From the NCBI RefSeq assembly GCF_902830275.1, contig NZ_CADESW010000005.1:1-64000 (forward strand): a stretch of 64,000 nt of DNA. The letters are read 5' to 3'. Shown here one piece after another: positions 54,399 to 63,740 of the stretch. Within the stretch, counting starts at the first letter, position 1. Each line of letters opens with the position of its first letter. The notes under the pieces were generated by a model that was given only the letters and a program-made list of their open reading frames with translations, ran no database searches and was not told where the DNA came from. Made by a program: the position numbers and the translations under genes. The stretch is from Burkholderia stagnalis (GTDB taxonomy: Bacteria; Pseudomonadota; Gammaproteobacteria; Burkholderiales; Burkholderiaceae).

Positions 54399-55694
54399 AT
54401 GGTGTCCCGTCGACAATTTCTCAGCGGCTCGGGTGCCGCGCTCCTCGGTGCCGCGATGGTCAGCAAGGCCGGCGCGGCCACGCTGCCGGAGGCGCCGACG
54501 ATGGCGCAGGCCGCCACGCAGCCGCCGCTCGCGCCGCCCGACGGCCGCCCGTACACGCCCGTCGCGACGCTGAACGGCTGGACGCTGCCGTGGCGGATGA
54601 AGAACGGCTGGAAGGAATTCCACCTGATCGCCGAGCCGGTGGTGCGCGAGATGGCGCCCGGGATGAAGGCGAACCTGTGGGGCTACAACGGGCAGTCGCC
54701 CGGCCCGACGATCGAGGCGGTCGAAGGCGACAAGGTGCGCATTTTCGTGACGAACCGGCTGCCGGAGCACACGACGATCCACTGGCACGGGATGCTGCTG
54801 CCGAACGGGATGGACGGCGTGGGCGGCCTCACGCAGCCGCACATTCCGCCCGGCAAGACCTACGTGTACGAGTTCCGCCTCGAGAAGCACGGCACGTTCA
54901 TGTATCACCCGCACGCCGACGAGATGGTGCAGATGGCGATGGGGATGATGGGGATGTTCATCGTGCACCCGAAGGATCGCGGCGTGATGCCGGTCGACCG
55001 CGACTTCGTGTTCCTGCTCGCCGCCTACGACATCGACCCCGGCAGCTACACGCCGCGCGTCAACGAGATGACGGATTTCAACATGTGGACGTGGAATTCG
55101 CGCGTGTTCCCGGGCATCGATTCGCTGCCGGTGCGTGCGGGCGATCGCGTGCGCATTCGCTTCGGAAACCTGACGATGACGAACCACCCGATGCACCTGC
55201 ACGGCTACACGTTCGAGGTGACCGGCACCGACGGCGGCTGGATTCCGCCGAGTGCGCGCTGGCCTGAAGTGACCGCCGACGTCGCGGTGGGCCAGATGCG
55301 CGCGATCGAGTTCACCGCTGACCGGCCGGGCGACTGGGCGTTCCATTGCCACAAGTCGCATCACACGATGAATGCGATGGGGCACCAGGTGCCGAACCTG
55401 ATCGGCGTGCCGCAGAAGGATCTCGCGAAGCGCATCGGCAAGCTCGTGCCCGACTACATGGCGATGGGCAGCACCGGCGGCGCGATGGGCGAGATGGAGA
55501 TGCCGCTGCCCGACAACACGCTGCCGATGATGACGGGCACCGGGCCGTTCGGCCCGCTGGAGATGGGCGGCATGTTCACCGTCGTGAAGGTGCGGCAGGG
55601 GCTCGGCCGCAACGATTACCGCGACCCGGGCTGGTTCAAGCACCCGAAGGGCACGGTCGCCTACGAATACGCCGGCGAGCTGCCGGCGCGCTGA
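54399..55694 (+). CDS. Multicopper oxidase, Tat-exported
   Basis: The 431-residue product has a Tat signal (SRRQFLSGSG) and all four copper-binding motifs: TIHWHGM, MYHPHADEM, HPMHLHGYTF and FHCHKSHHTMNAM. It is short, and the C-terminal half is Met-rich (MGEMEMPLPD, MMTGTG), as in copper oxidases that detoxify Cu(I). It is a CopA/CumA-like enzyme. It starts one base after the stop of the TolC-like gene and belongs to the same transcript. Confidence 0.9.
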   Translation: MVSRRQFLSGSGAALLGAAMVSKAGAATLPEAPTMAQAATQPPLAPPDGRPYTPVATLNGWTLPWRMKNGWKEFHLIAEPVVREMAPGMKANLWGYNGQSPGPTIEAVEGDKVRIFVTNRLPEHTTIHWHGMLLPNGMDGVGGLTQPHIPPGKTYVYEFRLEKHGTFMYHPHADEMVQMAMGMMGMFIVHPKDRGVMPVDRDFVFLLAAYDIDPGSYTPRVNEMTDFNMWTWNSRVFPGIDSLPVRAGDRVRIRFGNLTMTNHPMHLHGYTFEVTGTDGGWIPPSARWPEVTADVAVGQMRAIEFTADRPGDWAFHCHKSHHTMNAMGHQVPNLIGVPQKDLAKRIGKLVPDYMAMGSTGGAMGEMEMPLPDNTLPMMTGTGPFGPLEMGGMFTVVKVRQGLGRNDYRDPGWFKHPKGTVAYEYAGELPAR

Positions 55695-55767
55695 TTCACA
55701 CGATCACACGATGCGGCCGGCACGACGCCGGCCGCCGATTGCCTCACCCCAACCCTGGAGAACGACG

Positions 55768-56094
55768 ATGAAAAAAGCACTTGCCGTAATCGCAGCGGGC
55801 TGCGCGCTGGCCTTGTCCACCCTGCCTGCCGTGTCGTACGCGGCCGGCGACGCCGATGCAACGGACGTGCGCAACGGCATGTCGCACGGCGAGATCCGCA
55901 AGGTCGATGCGGCCGCCGGCAAGCTGACGATCAAGCACGGCCCGCTCGAGAACCTCGGCATGGATGCGATGACGATGGTGTTCAAGGTGAAGGACCCGGC
56001 GATGCTGTCGCAGGTGAAAGTGGGCGACACGATCGACTTCGTCGCCGAGGACGTGAACGGCGCGCTGACCGTCACGAAGCTGCAGCGGAAGTGA
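55768..56094 (+). CDS. CusF-like periplasmic copper-binding protein
   Basis: The 108-residue protein has a signal peptide (MKKALAVIAAGCALALSTLP, cut near SYA) and a CusF fold with IKHGPLENLGMDAMTMVFKV. The His and the MTM pair of CusF are present; the Trp of the classical WxxMTM is replaced by Met. It probably binds Cu(I) or Ag(I) in the periplasm. It follows the oxidase by 73 bp and is preceded by the ribosome site GGAGAA. Confidence 0.85.
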   Translation: MKKALAVIAAGCALALSTLPAVSYAAGDADATDVRNGMSHGEIRKVDAAAGKLTIKHGPLENLGMDAMTMVFKVKDPAMLSQVKVGDTIDFVAEDVNGALTVTKLQRK

Positions 56095-56099
56095 CGGCA

Positions 56100-56474
56100 A
56101 TGAAGACGTCAACGCTCACACATCTGGCCGCACTGGCCACGGGCGCGCTGCTCGCGCTCGCACCGCTCGCGGCATTCGCGCACGGCAAGCTCGAACGCGC
56201 GTCGCCCGCAGCGGGCAGCACCGTCGAGGCGGCGCCGGACACGCTCCGGCTCACGTTCAACGAGGACCTCGAAGCGGCCTTCAGCACGATCGTCGTGGCG
56301 GACGCGAACGGCACGGCCGTCACGCAGGACAAGGCGCGGGTCGACGCGTCCGCGCCGCGCGTGATGACCGTCACGGTGCCGAAGCTCGCGACGGGCACGT
56401 ATACGGTCCGGTGGGCCGTGATGACCGCCGATGCGCACAAGACGCGGGGCACCTACACGTTCACGGTGAAGTGA
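56100..56474 (+). CDS. copC: CopC-like periplasmic copper-binding protein
   Basis: The 124-residue protein has a signal peptide ending AFA, so the mature chain starts HGKLERASPAAGS with the N-terminal His that binds Cu(II) in CopC. A late DAHKTRGTYTFTVK supplies Asp and His. The fold is the usual Ig-like beta barrel. It overlaps copD by ATGA. The start may be the GTG at 56091 that overlaps the CusF stop, but the ATG at 56100 opens the signal peptide. Confidence 0.88.
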   Translation: MKTSTLTHLAALATGALLALAPLAAFAHGKLERASPAAGSTVEAAPDTLRLTFNEDLEAAFSTIVVADANGTAVTQDKARVDASAPRVMTVTVPKLATGTYTVRWAVMTADAHKTRGTYTFTVK

Positions 56475-57415
56475 TGAACGAAGGATTCCTGGGCATCCTG
56501 CGCCTCGCGGCGGTGGCGATCCAGAACCTCGGCTTCGCCGTCGTCGTCGGGGCGCTGTTCGGCAGCCGCTGGCTCGCGCGCGGCGACGCCGCATGGCAGG
56601 CGGCGGCCGGCCGGCGCATGGTCGTCGCGCTGCGTGTGGCCGCGGCCGGTGCGTTGCTGGCGAGCGTCGTCGCGTTCCTGGCGCACTGCGCGTTGATGAG
56701 CGATGCGACGCTGCTGACGGTGTGGCCCGCGGTATGGCCGATGCTGACGGGCACCGGCTTCGGCCATGCGTGGTTCGCGGGCGCGCTCGGCATGGGCGCG
56801 ATCGTCGTGCTGTCGTTCCGGTGGCGGGGGCACGGCGATCGCGAGCCCGTCGCGCTGTGGCTCGCGATCGCCGCCGTCGCGCTGGCGCGCAGCCACGGCG
56901 GCCATCCGGTGGAGGCAGGGTGGTTCAGCCTGCCGGTGTGGATCGACTGGCTGCATCTGCTCGCGATCAGCACGTGGGTCGGCATCGTGTTCGTGACGGC
57001 CGGCGTGGTGATGCCGCGCCTGCTCGCCGCGCCGCGCGGCGAAGCGCCGGCCGGCGCGGCGTTCGTGCAGTCGCTGTCGGATGCGGCGACGGCCGCGCTG
57101 GTCGTGCTGTTCGTTACCGGCGCCTACAACGGCTGGCGCGGCGTGAACACGTCCGCCAACCTGTTCGACTCGGCGTACGGGCAGGTGCTGCTCGCGAAGC
57201 TCGCGCTCGTGCTGCTGGCCGCCGCGCTCGGCGGACACAACCGGTTCTTCGGGATGCCGAAGCTGTTGGCGGCGCTGTCGCATGCATCCGGCAACGCGCC
57301 CGGCGGCCCGTTGCGCCATTTCAACGTGGTGCTGCGCGTCGAGTCCGTCGTGCTGGCCGGCGTGCTGGCGGCTGCCGCCGTGCTTGCGTCGAGCCCGTTG
57401 CCCGGCACGATGTAA
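56474..57415 (+). CDS. copD: CopD-like copper transport membrane protein
   Basis: The 313-residue protein has about eight membrane segments. Markers are VWIDWLHLLAISTWVG, TGAYNGWRG and LAKLALVLLAAALGGHNRFF, typical of the CopD domain. It is often fused to CopC, but here the two are separate and coupled. It probably takes copper from CopC across the inner membrane. It ends the copper operon; a terminator hairpin follows after about 150 bp. Confidence 0.88.
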   Translation: MNEGFLGILRLAAVAIQNLGFAVVVGALFGSRWLARGDAAWQAAAGRRMVVALRVAAAGALLASVVAFLAHCALMSDATLLTVWPAVWPMLTGTGFGHAWFAGALGMGAIVVLSFRWRGHGDREPVALWLAIAAVALARSHGGHPVEAGWFSLPVWIDWLHLLAISTWVGIVFVTAGVVMPRLLAAPRGEAPAGAAFVQSLSDAATAALVVLFVTGAYNGWRGVNTSANLFDSAYGQVLLAKLALVLLAAALGGHNRFFGMPKLLAALSHASGNAPGGPLRHFNVVLRVESVVLAGVLAAAAVLASSPLPGTM

Positions 57416-57525
57416 CCGGCGTCACGCCGAAATCGAAAGCCATTCGTCAGGAATGGCGATTGTTTGGAATATGAAAGGTAGACGGCAAGCGTGTTGCAGG
57501 CAGGCGACACGCTTGGCGATTGATT

Positions 57526-57544
57526 AAAAATACGAATCATTATC
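57526..57544. promoter_or_regulatory. Fur box upstream of the TonB receptor
   Basis: AAAAATACGAATCATTATC matches the 19-bp Fur consensus at about 14 positions, with a perfect AATCATTATC half. It lies about 95 bp before the receptor ATG and indicates iron repression. Confidence 0.65.
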
Positions 57545-57567
57545 GTTTAATATTTCGAGATATTACG

Positions 57568-57595
57568 AGCCGCGACCCGGACGTCGCGGCTTTTT
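57568..57595 (+). terminator. Terminator-like hairpin in the receptor leader
   Basis: A perfect 9-bp stem (AGCCGCGAC with GTCGCGGCT) closes a 6-base loop and is followed by TTTT. It lies downstream of the Fur box and upstream of the receptor start. It may stop the copper operon, or act as a conditional attenuator of the receptor. Confidence 0.75.
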
Positions 57596-57638
57596 CATGT
57601 CGTCGACCGATTTTTTCCGCTTCCGTCCACCTTCAACG

Positions 57639-59768
57639 ATGAAACTCAACCAGAACGCCTGCCGCGCGCTCCTGATCGCCACGTCGCTCGCCGGCGCCAA
57701 GACCTCGTTCGCGCAGGCGAGCGATGCGGCGGCCACGCTGCCGACCATTTCCGTGCAGGCTGCCGCCGAGCGCGCGACCTACGATGCGAGCCGCTCGCGC
57801 GCGGCCACCAAGACCGACATGTCGCTGATGGACGTGCCGCAGACGGTGAGCGTGGTGCCGCACGCGGTGATCGAGGACCAGAACGCGACGTCGATGCAGG
57901 ACGCGCTGCGCAACGTGCCGGGCGTCGGCTTCTCGGTGGGCGACGGCCAGCGCGACCAGATCACGATCCGCGGCTTCAACAGCATCACCGACCAGTACGT
58001 CGACGGCATTCGCGACGACGCGCTCTACTACCGCGACCTGTCGAACGTCGAGCGCGTCGAGGTGCTGAAGGGGCCGGCGGCAGTGCTGTACGGCCGCGGC
58101 TCGGCCGGCGGCATCGTCAACCGCGTGCTGAAGCGGCCGCAGGCGAACCCGGTGCGCGACGTGGGCGTGACGCTCGGCACGCGCGGCGAGCGGCGTGGCG
58201 AATTCGACCTCGGCTGGAACGCGAACGATGCGGCGCGCTTCCGCATCACGGGCGCGGCCGAGAATTCGAACAGCTTCCGCGACCAGTTCCAGCTGAATCG
58301 CCAGGCGATCGCGCCGTCCGCGCAGTTCAAGCTGAGCCCGGACACGGTGCTCAATGTCGAGTTCGACTACCTGCACGACCGGCGCACCGCCGACCAGGGG
58401 ATTCCCGCGTATCTCGGCCGGCCGGTCGACGTGCCGATCAACACGTACTACGGCTCGGCCGATGCGGCGAACAGCTCGTACAACTCGGTGTCCGCGAAGA
58501 GCGCGACGGCGTCGCTCGATCACCGCTTCAGCGATTCGCTGTCGTTCCATGGCGCGATCCGCGCGTATGACTTCTCGCTCGAACGGAAGAACTACGTGAC
58601 GTTCCAGCCGATCAAGACCGCCGCGCGCCCGAGCGTCACGCTCGACCAGTCGACGCGGCAGCGCACCGATCACGGCGTCGACGGCGTGTTCGAGCTGACG
58701 CAGAAGACGACGCTGTTCGGAATGCGCCACGAACTGCTGTACGGGCTGGAACTGTCGCAGCAGCAGAAGTTCGACACGGTCTACAACGTGACGAAGGTCG
58801 CGACCTACGATCTCTACAACCCGCAGCTCGTGAACCTGCCCGGCGTGCCGGCCGGCACGCGCCCGCGCACGAACGCGTCGACCGTTACCGGGCTCGCCGG
58901 CGTCTACGCGCAGGACCTGATCTCGCTGTCCGAGCACTGGAAGGTGCTCGCCGGCCTGCGCTTCGACTACCTGAACCAGATCCGCCACGACTACACGTCG
59001 GCGAACCTCAACCTCGAGCGCACCGATCGCGCATGGAGCCCGCGCGTCGGGCTGATCTACGAGCCGCTCGACTGGCTCACGCTGTATGCGTCGTTCAGCC
59101 AGTCGTTCTCGCCGCTCGCCGACACGCTGATCAGTTCCGGCGCGTTCGCGAACGGCGCGGCGCTGGCGCCGCAGAAAACCACCGCGTACGAGATCGGCTC
59201 GAAGTTCGATCTCGGCGGCAAGGCGATGGCGAGCGTCGCGCTGTTCGACATGCGCCAGACGAACCAGCAGATCGGCGATCCCGCGCATCCCGGCTATGCG
59301 CTGCCGATCGGCACGCAGCACGTGCGCGGCATGGAGCTGGGCTTCTCCGGCGAGATCGCGCCGAAATGGTCGGTGCTGGCCGGCTATGCGTACCTGAACG
59401 GCACGGTGGACGGCTCGCCGCAATCGACGGCGGCCGGGCTTACGCTGTCCAGCAACACGCCGGGGCTGATGCCGCGCCATAGCGCGAGCCTGTGGCTCAA
59501 GCGCGAACTGCCGTACGGCTTCTATGCGGCGGCCGGCGCGCAGTTCCAGTCGGCGCGCTATGCCTCCGCGAGCGATCTCGTCACGCTGCCGTCGTTCACG
59601 GTGTTCAATCTCGGCGCCGGCTACCGCAGCAAGAAGTTCGACGTGACGCTCACGCTCGACAACGTGTTCGACCGCCGCTACTTCATCTCCGCGCACGGCA
59701 ACGCGGACCTGTACAACATGCCGGGCGAGCCGCGCACGCTGACCGCCACGATGAAGTGGCACATGTAA
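57639..59768 (+). CDS. TonB-dependent siderophore receptor
   Basis: The 709-residue outer membrane protein has a signal peptide (MKLNQNACRALLIATSLAGA), a plug domain with MDVPQTVSVVPHAVIEDQNA, RDALYYRDLSNVERVEVLKG and PAAVLYGRGSAGGIVN, and a 22-strand beta barrel ending in the aromatic-rich TLTATMKWHM. It is of the catecholate/Fiu-like type. The siderophore is not known. The Fur box upstream and convergent bacterioferritin downstream fit iron control. The ATG at 57639 opens the signal; a further ATG at 57597 is unlikely. Confidence 0.9.
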   Translation: MKLNQNACRALLIATSLAGAKTSFAQASDAAATLPTISVQAAAERATYDASRSRAATKTDMSLMDVPQTVSVVPHAVIEDQNATSMQDALRNVPGVGFSVGDGQRDQITIRGFNSITDQYVDGIRDDALYYRDLSNVERVEVLKGPAAVLYGRGSAGGIVNRVLKRPQANPVRDVGVTLGTRGERRGEFDLGWNANDAARFRITGAAENSNSFRDQFQLNRQAIAPSAQFKLSPDTVLNVEFDYLHDRRTADQGIPAYLGRPVDVPINTYYGSADAANSSYNSVSAKSATASLDHRFSDSLSFHGAIRAYDFSLERKNYVTFQPIKTAARPSVTLDQSTRQRTDHGVDGVFELTQKTTLFGMRHELLYGLELSQQQKFDTVYNVTKVATYDLYNPQLVNLPGVPAGTRPRTNASTVTGLAGVYAQDLISLSEHWKVLAGLRFDYLNQIRHDYTSANLNLERTDRAWSPRVGLIYEPLDWLTLYASFSQSFSPLADTLISSGAFANGAALAPQKTTAYEIGSKFDLGGKAMASVALFDMRQTNQQIGDPAHPGYALPIGTQHVRGMELGFSGEIAPKWSVLAGYAYLNGTVDGSPQSTAAGLTLSSNTPGLMPRHSASLWLKRELPYGFYAAAGAQFQSARYASASDLVTLPSFTVFNLGAGYRSKKFDVTLTLDNVFDRRYFISAHGNADLYNMPGEPRTLTATMKWHM

Positions 59769-59781
59769 TGCCTGGGAAGCG

Positions 59782-59808
59782 CCGCGAGCCCGTCATGCGG
59801 GCTCGCGG
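59782..59808. terminator. Hairpin between the receptor and bacterioferritin genes
   Basis: A perfect 11-bp stem (CCGCGAGCCCG with CGGGCTCGCGG) and a 5-base loop lie between the converging genes. It has no T run; it can serve both directions. Confidence 0.6.
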
Positions 59809-59833
59809 GCAGGCAGCGCGGCGCCGGCCGCGG

Positions 59834-60313
59834 TCACGATTCGGGTGACGCCATCCCCGACTGCAGGTAGTTCTGGATGCCGACCTTCTTGACCAGGTCG
59901 AGCTGCGTTTCGAGCCAGTCGATATGTTCCTCGGTGTCCTCGAGGATGCGCTCGAAGATCTCGCGCGAGATGTAGTCTTGTGCCGATTCGCAGTACGCGA
60001 TCGCTTCCTTGCAGGTGGACTGCGCGCCGCGTTCGAGCTTCAGGTCGCACTCGAGGATTTCTTCCGTGTGCTCGCCGACGAGCAGCTTGTGCAGATCCTG
60101 CAGGTTCGGCAGGCCGTCGAGCATGAAGATGCGTTCGATCAGCGCGTCCGCATGCTTCATCTCGCCGATCGATTCGTCATATTCGTGCTTGCCGAGCTTG
60201 TCGAGACCCCAGTGCTTGTACATGCGCGCATGCAGGAAGTACTGGTTGATCGCCGTCAGCTCGTTCTTCAGCTGCGCGTTCAGATAGCCGATGACCTTCT
60301 TGTCGCCTTTCAT
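59834..60313 (-). CDS. bfr: Bacterioferritin
   Basis: The 159-residue protein is full length. Ferroxidase residues Glu18, Glu51 and His54 are present, the heme-binding Met is Met52 (GEMKHAD), and later Glu and His in LERGAQSTC and [10 protein letters not shown] complete the diiron site. It stores iron in a 24-subunit shell. It is convergent with the TonB receptor and has a good ribosome site (GGGAGATCC). The preceding gap holds the CACCG repeat. Confidence 0.93.
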   Translation of the reverse strand: MKGDKKVIGYLNAQLKNELTAINQYFLHARMYKHWGLDKLGKHEYDESIGEMKHADALIERIFMLDGLPNLQDLHKLLVGEHTEEILECDLKLERGAQSTCKEAIAYCESAQDYISREIFERILEDTEEHIDWLETQLDLVKKVGIQNYLQSGMASPES

Positions 60314-60437
60314 CGCGGATCTCCCACCGTCATGGCGTCGTGCCGCTTCAACGATAGTCAGTCGCGCGCCGAATCTCAATCCGACATTTGCGATTTGCCG
60401 GGGTACCCGGAAGGCGAATCAGTTGCATTAGCATGTG

Positions 60438-60472
60438 CACCGCACCGCACCGCACCGCACCGCACCGCACCG
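60438..60472 (+). repeat. CACCG pentamer repeat
   Basis: Seven CACCG units, followed up to 60500 by GCATCACGC-type short repeats. The array lies between bfr and the M24 peptidase gene. Confidence 0.9.
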
Positions 60473-60500
60473 CATTGCATCACGCATCACGCGTCACGCA

Positions 60501-61160
60501 TCACGCGAGCAGGTCCTCGTAGAACGCGCCGAACGGGCGCGTCGGATGCGCGAGCTGGATCTCCAGGATCCACAGGCCCGCGTCGGGGCACGCGTCGAAA
60601 TCGCCGAGGTCGCCGGCCTTGTAGATCGCATGCGGGAAATCCGACACGCGATGGCCCTTGATGTCCAGGTTCAGGCGCCAGCCGAGTTCCGTCGCGCGGC
60701 GCTCGGCGTACGCGTAAAGCGCGGTGCCGCCCGCGCCGCTCGTCTGCCAGTGATGCTTCACGTCGTCGAACAGCGTGCGGGCGGCGTCCGCGCAGGCCCG
60801 CATGTCCGCGTCGTCGCCGACGACGAAGGTTGCGCCCGCATCGCCTTCGTGTGCGTCCCACACCACGCCGAGGTCGATGAAGAAGATGTCGTGCTCGCGC
60901 AGGCAGGGATCGTCGTCGGAGCGCTGCTTGAAAGTCTTCAGCGTGTTCTCGCCGAAGCGCACGATCACCGGATGCCAGATGCGGTCCATCCCGAGTTCCG
61001 TCATCACGGCCTTGCACAGCGCGGCGGCTTCCGATTCGCGCATGCCCGGCTTGATCCGCGCGGCGACGGCGTCGACCACTTCCCATGTCCGGTCGCGCGC
61101 CGTCAGCATCTGCTCCAGCACGTACTTGCTTCCCACTGCCTGCTTCATGTCGGTGTTCAC
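60501..61160 (-). CDS. M24-family metallopeptidase-like protein
   Basis: The 219-residue product has the pita-bread fold of the aminopeptidase P/methionine aminopeptidase family. Metal ligands appear as Asp in FFIDLGVVWDAHEGD and Asp further on in GDAGATFVV, His in GHRVSDFPHA and Glu in LEIQLAH. The GTG at 61160 (MNTDMKQAVGSK) is chosen since GGAG lies eight bases upstream; longer starts add unrelated sequence. The substrate is unknown. It is separated by about 106 bp from the MFS gene. Confidence 0.75.
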   Translation of the reverse strand: MNTDMKQAVGSKYVLEQMLTARDRTWEVVDAVAARIKPGMRESEAAALCKAVMTELGMDRIWHPVIVRFGENTLKTFKQRSDDDPCLREHDIFFIDLGVVWDAHEGDAGATFVVGDDADMRACADAARTLFDDVKHHWQTSGAGGTALYAYAERRATELGWRLNLDIKGHRVSDFPHAIYKAGDLGDFDACPDAGLWILEIQLAHPTRPFGAFYEDLLA

Positions 61161-61266
61161 GCGTGTTGCTCCGTCTCCGTTATAACTGACGGAATATAAC
61201 GATGGACGCACGCGCTGTCCACGTCGCGGGCCTGCGGCGTTTTGCGCGGCGTTTCCGAGCATGCCG

Positions 61267-62535
61267 CTACGACCGGCTGTCGGCGTCGGGGCGGACGTGC
61301 CGGAACGCGGCCAGCAGCGTGAGGTCGTACGCGATCTTCAGCACGCCGCAGGCGACGAGCGGCGCGCCGAGCCAGCCGAGGCCGAACAGGCCGCCGGCAA
61401 GCGTCGGCGCGAGCGCGGCCGCGAGGCTGCGCGGCACCGACGTGACGCTGGCCGCAGCCGCCCGTTCCGGCGGCGTGACGACCGCCATCACGTAGGCGGT
61501 GCGGGTCGGCACGTCCATTTGCGACAGTGCGCTGCGTACCAGCAGCAGTGAGAGCGCGGCCGGCAGCGAGGTGGCGACGGCGGCGCCGATCAGGCACACG
61601 CTCGACGGGATGTGCGTAAACACCATCGTGTTCAGCAGGCCGATGCGGCGCGACAGCGGCGCGGCGGCGAGCTGCGAGCCCGCGCTGAGTAGCCCGGCCC
61701 AGAAGAAGAACCGGCCGGCCGCGCCGACCGACAGGCCGAAGCGCTGCATCAGCCACAGCGCCAGCAGCGAGTTGACGACGAGCCCGCCCGCGAACGCGTC
61801 GACGCTGAACAGCAGCGCGAGCCGCATGACGATGCGCCGCGACGGCCCGAGCGGGGCCGCCGGGGCCGGCGTGCGCTGCGCGGTGCGCGGCAGCTTGCGA
61901 TACAGCGCGCACACCGCGATGCCGGCCAGCGCATACAGCACGAACATCGCGCGCATCGCGGCGAGCGGCGCGAACCCGGCATGCGCGGCCAGCCACGTCG
62001 GCACGCCCGCCGCGAGCGCGCCGAGCGCGGCGGACACGGCGCCGACCAGGCTGTAGCGCGCGAACAGCGCGATGCGCGCGTCGCCGCCGGCCGCCGCCGC
62101 GAGCCGGGCCTGCTCGAGCGGCAGGAACAGGCTCACATCGCCGGCGCTCGGATTGAGCGTGCCGACGAACGCGACGACGAGCAGCGGCCACCAGCCGGAC
62201 AGGCTCGCGAAGCCGATGCCGGTAGCGGTCATCAGCACGGCCGCAAGCGTCAGCAGGCGACGATGCGCGATGCGGCCCGCGAGTGCGCCGACGGCCACGG
62301 TCGCGATGGCAGAGCCCAGCAGCGTCGCGGTGCCGAGCAGCCCCACATGAAGTTGCGTGAGGCCGAGCGCGAGCAGGTAGGCGGGCAGCAGCACCGCGAT
62401 GAAGCCGTCGGTGAAGCCGCGCAGGCCGCGGCTCGCGAGCAGGATCCACGCGGTGGCGTCGATGCCGTCCGGCAGCAGGCGGCGTGCGACGCGGGTCGCG
62501 GCAAGGGCGGCGGTGCGGCCGCGCGGAACGTGCAT
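61267..62535 (-). CDS. MFS transporter
   Basis: The 422-residue inner-membrane protein has about twelve hydrophobic segments in two halves separated by a cytoplasmic loop near residue 220. Motifs include RGLRGFTDGFIAVLLPAYLL in the first helix and the MFS loop motif GALAGRIAHRRLLT. The substrate is not apparent. It lies 26 bp after chrA on the same strand, so it may share the chromate transcript. Confidence 0.85.
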   Translation of the reverse strand: MHVPRGRTAALAATRVARRLLPDGIDATAWILLASRGLRGFTDGFIAVLLPAYLLALGLTQLHVGLLGTATLLGSAIATVAVGALAGRIAHRRLLTLAAVLMTATGIGFASLSGWWPLLVVAFVGTLNPSAGDVSLFLPLEQARLAAAAGGDARIALFARYSLVGAVSAALGALAAGVPTWLAAHAGFAPLAAMRAMFVLYALAGIAVCALYRKLPRTAQRTPAPAAPLGPSRRIVMRLALLFSVDAFAGGLVVNSLLALWLMQRFGLSVGAAGRFFFWAGLLSAGSQLAAAPLSRRIGLLNTMVFTHIPSSVCLIGAAVATSLPAALSLLLVRSALSQMDVPTRTAYVMAVVTPPERAAAASVTSVPRSLAAALAPTLAGGLFGLGWLGAPLVACGVLKIAYDLTLLAAFRHVRPDADSRS

Positions 62536-62561
62536 GGCGCAGGCGCCGCGCGAGCGGCGCG

Positions 62562-63740
62562 TCAGTGATGAAGGAACGGATAGGCCGCGAGCCCGATCAG
62601 CGCCGCGGCCGTGACGATCACGGGCTCCTGCAGCTTCTTGAAGCGCCACAGCAGCAGCACGGTCGCGACGGCCAGCGCGGCCGTCGGCAGATCGACGATC
62701 GAGCGTTTCGCGATGACGAGCACGGAACCGGTGATCGCGCCGACGGCCGCCGCCGTGATGCCGTCGACGAACGCCTTGACGTCCGCGCGGTGGCCGTACT
62801 TCTTCACGTACGGCGCGGGAATCACCGTGAACAGGTAGCACGGCAGGAAGGTGCCGAGCGCGGCGACGCACGCGCCGGGCAGGCCTGCCACGAGGTAGCC
62901 GATGAAGCCGACGGTGATCACCACCGGCCCCGGCGTGATCATCGCGACCGCCACCGCATCGACGAACTGCTTGTCGTTGAGCCAGTGGTGCTCGGTGACG
63001 ACGCCGCCGTACAGGAACGGCACGATCGCGAGCCCCGAGCCGAACACGAACGTGCCGGCTTTCGCGAAGAACACGCCGATCTGCGTGAGCACGGAAACGT
63101 CGATGCCGCTCAGGAAACCGCTCGCAGCCGGCAGATTGGCCGCGGCGAGCGCGTTCAGCCCGCCTTTGTCGAGCCATTTCGGCGGCGCGCGCCAGAACAG
63201 GCCGATCAGCCCGGCGACGATGAACAGCCACGCGATTTCCGATTCGGTGACGAAGGTCACGGCAGCCAGCGTCAGGAAGATCGCCCAGAGCAGCTTGTCG
63301 TTGCCGATGGTCTTCGTGGTCAGCTTGTACGCGCTCATCGCGATGATGCCGACCACCGCGGCGCCAACGCCATAGAACACCGCCTGCATCCACGACAGTC
63401 CGCCGAAGTGCGCGTACGCGAAGCCGAGCGCGACGACCATCAGGAACGACGGCAGCACGAACGCGAGCCCGACGAGCGTCGCGCCGAGGATCCGGTAGTG
63501 CACGTAGCCGAGGTAGATCGCGAGCTGCGCGGCCATCGGCCCCGGTGCGAGCTGGGCCAGCGTGAGTCCTTCCTTGTAATCGGCCTCGGTGATCCAGCCG
63601 TGCTTCTCGACGAGATCGCGGCGCATGTAGCCGGCAAGCGCAACCGGCCCGCCGAAACCGAGCGTGCCGAGGCGCAGCATGTAGCCGACCAGCTGGCCGA
63701 GCGAGTAGGTCGGCGTGTTTGTGGCAATCGTCGTGGTCAT
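62562..63740 (-). CDS. chrA: ChrA chromate exporter
   Basis: The 392-residue protein is a long-chain CHR transporter with two related halves: LGTLGFGGPVALAGYMRRDL with LAQLAPGPMAAQLAIYLGY in the first and AKAGTFVFGSGLAIVPFLYG with AMITPGPVVITVGFIGYL in the second. It exports chromate. The ATG overlaps the stop of chrB by four bases, and an MFS gene follows. Confidence 0.93.
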   Translation of the reverse strand: MTTTIATNTPTYSLGQLVGYMLRLGTLGFGGPVALAGYMRRDLVEKHGWITEADYKEGLTLAQLAPGPMAAQLAIYLGYVHYRILGATLVGLAFVLPSFLMVVALGFAYAHFGGLSWMQAVFYGVGAAVVGIIAMSAYKLTTKTIGNDKLLWAIFLTLAAVTFVTESEIAWLFIVAGLIGLFWRAPPKWLDKGGLNALAAANLPAASGFLSGIDVSVLTQIGVFFAKAGTFVFGSGLAIVPFLYGGVVTEHHWLNDKQFVDAVAVAMITPGPVVITVGFIGYLVAGLPGACVAALGTFLPCYLFTVIPAPYVKKYGHRADVKAFVDGITAAAVGAITGSVLVIAKRSIVDLPTAALAVATVLLLWRFKKLQEPVIVTAAALIGLAAYPFLHH

